This document shows positions 62,320-64,000 of a DNA stretch of 64,000 nt, piece by piece. Source of the DNA: Chlorocebus sabaeus. Taxonomy: Eukaryota > Chordata > Mammalia > Primates > Cercopithecidae. Below the pieces are notes generated by a model that saw only the letters and a program-made list of their open reading frames with translations, was not told the DNA's origin and did not search any database. The stretch covers positions 70,921,481-70,985,480 of the forward strand of contig NC_132916.1 of NCBI RefSeq assembly GCF_047675955.1, in the 5' to 3' direction. The position numbers and the translations under genes were made by a program. The stretch's first letter is position 1, and each line of letters starts with the position of its first letter.

Positions 62320-63007
62320 AAAGATGTATCTCTGTGAGATTAATTAACAAAACACAGAGCAGTTTATCAGAAAGCTTCTTTCAAGTTTTGAACGGAAGAT
62401 ATTTCCTTTTTCACCATTGCCTTCTAAGGGCTTCCAAATATCACTTTGAAAATTCCACAAGAACAGCCTTAGCGAAAGGTTTATTGAAGGGAAAGATGTA
62501 ACTCTGTGAGATGAATTAACAGAACACAGAGCAGTTTCGCACAAGGCTTCTTTCCAGTTTTGAACGGAAGATATTTCCTTTTTCACCATAGCCCTCTATG
62601 GTCTTCGAAATATCACTTTGCCAATTCCACAAGAACAGCCTTATCGAAAGGCTTCTTGAAGGGAAAGATGTAACTCTGTGAGATGAATTAATAGAACACA
62701 GAGTAGTTTCTCAGAAAGCTTCTTTCCAGTTTTGAACGGAAGATATTTCCTTTTTCACCATAGCCCTCTATGGGCTTCCAAATATGCCTTTGCCAATTCC
62801 ACAAGAACAGTCTTAGCGAAAGGCTTCTTGAGTGGAAAGATGTAACTCTGTGAGATGAATTAACAGAACACAGAGCAGTTTCTCAGAAAGCTTCTTTCCA
62901 GTTTTGAAAGGAAGATATTTCCTTTTTCACCATAGCCCTCTATGGGCTTCCAAATATCCCTTTGCCAATTCCACAAGAACAGCCTTAGCGAAAGTCTTCT
63001 TGAAGGG
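62320..63007. repeat. 4-monomer tandem repeat, unit 1
   Basis: The marker order GTATCTCTGTG, TTTATCAG with TTCAAG and ATTGCCTTCT, TTTGAAAATTCC, TTATTGAAGGG with CACAAGGC, TATGGTCTTCGAAATATC, and AATAGAACACAGAGTAG recurs at exactly 688 bp (GATGTATC at 62,323 vs 63,011), four monomers apart. The same cassette is single at 48,751-49,250. Unit 1 has a few private changes (GAGATTAATTAACAAAAC, TTCGCACAAGG). Confidence 0.85.
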
Positions 63008-63466
63008 AAAGATGTATCTCTGTGAGATGAATTAACAGAACACAGAGCAGTTTATCAGAAAGCTTCTTTCAAGTTTTGAACGGAAGATATTTCCTTTTTC
63101 ACCATTGCCTTCTATGGGCTTCCAAATATCACTTTGAAAATTCCACAAGAACAGCCTTAGCGAAAGGCTTATTGAAGGGAAAGATGTAACTCTGTGAGAT
63201 GAATTAACAGAACACAGAGCAGTTTCTCACAAGGCTTCTTTCCAGTTTTGAACGGAAGATATTTCCTTTTTCACCATAGCCCTCTATGGTCTTCGAAATA
63301 TCACTTTGCCAATTCCACAAGAACAGCCTTAGCGAAAGGCTTCTTGAAGGGAAAGATGTAACTCTGTGAGATGAATTAATAGAACACAGAGTAGTTTCTC
63401 AGAAAGCTTCTTTCCAGTTTTGAACGGAAGATATTTCCTTTTTCACCATAGCCCTCTATGGGCTTC
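63008..63466. repeat. 4-monomer tandem repeat, unit 2 (partial)
   Basis: Second occurrence of the four-monomer cassette, following the AATAGAACACAGAGTAG unit into the 534-bp block at 63,467 instead of completing the cassette with ATATGCCTTTGCC. The junction lies within the GGGCTTCC region of one monomer, as expected for in-register exchange. Confidence 0.8.
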
Positions 63467-64000
63467 CCAATATCACTTTGTCAATTCCACAAGAACAGCC
63501 TTAGCGAAAGGCTTCTTGAAGGGATAGATGTAACTCTGTGAGATGAATTAACAGAACACAGAGCAGTTTCTCAGAAAGCTTCTTTCCAGTTTTGAACGGA
63601 AGATATTTCCTTTTTCACCATAGCCCTCTACGGGGTTCCAAATATCCCTTTGCCAATTCCACAAGAATAGCCTTAGCGAAAGGCTTCTTGAAGGGAAAGA
63701 TGTAACACTGTGAGATGAATTAACAGAACACAGAGCAGTTTCTCAGAAAGCTTCTTTCCAGTTTTGAACGGAAGATATTTCCTTTTTCAACATAGCCCTC
63801 TATGGGCTTCCTAATATCCCTTTGTCAATTCCAGAAGAACAGCCTTAGCGAAAGGCTTCTTGAAGGGAAAGATGTAACTCTGTGAGATGAATTAACAGAA
63901 CACAGAGCAGTTTCTCAGAAAGCTTCTTTCCAGCTTGAGCGGAAGATATTTCCTATTTCACCATAGCCCTCTATGGGCTTCCAAATATCACTTTGCCAAT
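63467..64000. repeat. 534-bp block repeated exactly, copy 2, cut by window edge
   Basis: Copy of 55,391-55,924 running off the right edge without a mismatch seen. The true duplication is therefore longer and continues outside the window. Confidence 0.9.
63920..64000 (-). repeat. Partial alpha satellite monomer at right edge
   Basis: The first 81 bp of a monomer cut by the right window edge. It is the GCTTGAGCGG / CCTATTTCACC variant and is identical to the equivalent unit near 55,844. The array continues to the right. Confidence 0.95.

Larger units (their letters stand above)
1..64000 (-). repeat. Alpha satellite array, ~172-bp monomers
   Basis: A single head-to-tail satellite array fills the window. 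Successive AAGCTT sites are 172 bp apart (for example 46 and 218; 54,812, 54,984 and 55,156). About 372 units fit, with partial units at both ends. The reverse complement aligns by eye with primate alpha satellite and most closely with the African green monkey HindIII monomer as I recall it; that identification is from memory, not a search. Neighbouring monomers mostly differ at a few positions, unlike the strongly divergent two-monomer dimers of macaques and baboons. All units share one orientation and no Alu, L1 or other insertion interrupts them. The expected role is centromeric or pericentromeric heterochromatin. Whether this is the active kinetochore site cannot be told from sequence alone. 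Confidence 0.97.

Noticed and set aside
4895..62589. Many open reading frames of 61-118 codons, mostly on the minus strand, with recurrent WNWQ, IWKPIEGYGEKGNIF and RSFLRNCSVFC peptides
   Set aside because: They are chance open frames through the satellite monomer. The 172-bp period is not a multiple of three, so each repeat shifts frame, and the peptides merely echo the DNA repeat. Starts and stops move with single-base variants, and there is no sign of codon selection, splice signals or a protein family.
1..64000. CRISPR array or other repeat-spacer system suggested by strict periodicity
   Set aside because: The entire 172-bp period is conserved. There are no unique spacers between shorter repeats, no cas genes, and the sequence matches primate alpha satellite.
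1..64000. Two-monomer (about 340-bp) dimer organisation as in macaques and baboons
   Set aside because: Odd and even monomers do not fall into two strongly divergent classes, and duplication offsets include odd numbers of units (5, 7, 13, 15, 27).
1..64000. Human or ape alpha satellite
   Set aside because: The alignment to human alpha consensus is clear only in parts such as GAAGATATTTCC, the pJ-alpha region and CTCTGTGAG. The HindIII block and the CAAGAACAGCCTT region follow the green monkey type instead.

Overview
The whole window is one uninterrupted tandem array of centromeric alpha satellite DNA with a monomer of about 172 bp. I see no protein-coding gene, RNA gene, transposable element or unique sequence. 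On the minus strand the monomer matches what I recall of the African green monkey (Chlorocebus) alpha satellite: a HindIII site AAGCTT in most units, a single monomer type rather than a strict two-monomer dimer, and units that mostly differ by only a few bases. The source is therefore an Old World monkey, most likely Chlorocebus or another guenon. All monomers lie in the same orientation. About 372 units fit in 64 kb, and the only large size change I found is a 32-bp deletion in the unit near 3,295.

Monomer anatomy (plus strand, starting at AAGCTT): HindIII block, CpG-containing GTTTTGAACGG, pJ-alpha box (TTCCTTTTTCACCATAG), an AGCCC/GGGCT dyad, an A/T-rich stretch, a strong hairpin-forming dyad around CAAGAACAGCCTT/AAGGCTTCTTG with a second CpG in its loop, then a CTCTGTG/CACAGAG dyad. 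I found no CENP-B box.

Layout: (1) 1-18 kb holds mixed monomer variants with imperfect duplications at 27-28 monomers (5.3-8.1 vs 9.9-12.7 kb) and a dispersed match (0.2-1.9 vs 12.7-14.2 kb). (2) 18-36 kb is built from recurring multi-monomer cassettes and local duplications of 7-8, 13 and 15 monomers. (3) 36,426-44,011 is a near-perfect tandem pair of a 3,779-bp, 22-monomer higher-order repeat; reading the copies side by side I found one mismatch. (4) 44-64 kb contains a large imperfect duplication (about 46.3-51.9 vs 55.7-62.2 kb) in which the copies differ by gain or loss of whole monomers, plus 4- and 8-monomer local repeats. The last 534 bases repeat 55,391-55,924 exactly, so this structure continues past the window.

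Nothing here encodes a pathway. The expected role is chromosomal: a substrate for centromeric chromatin, evolving by in-register unequal exchange. The observations worth following are the higher-order organisation in a satellite usually described as monomeric, the very recent 22-mer duplication, and the set of short dyads per monomer in an array without visible CENP-B boxes.
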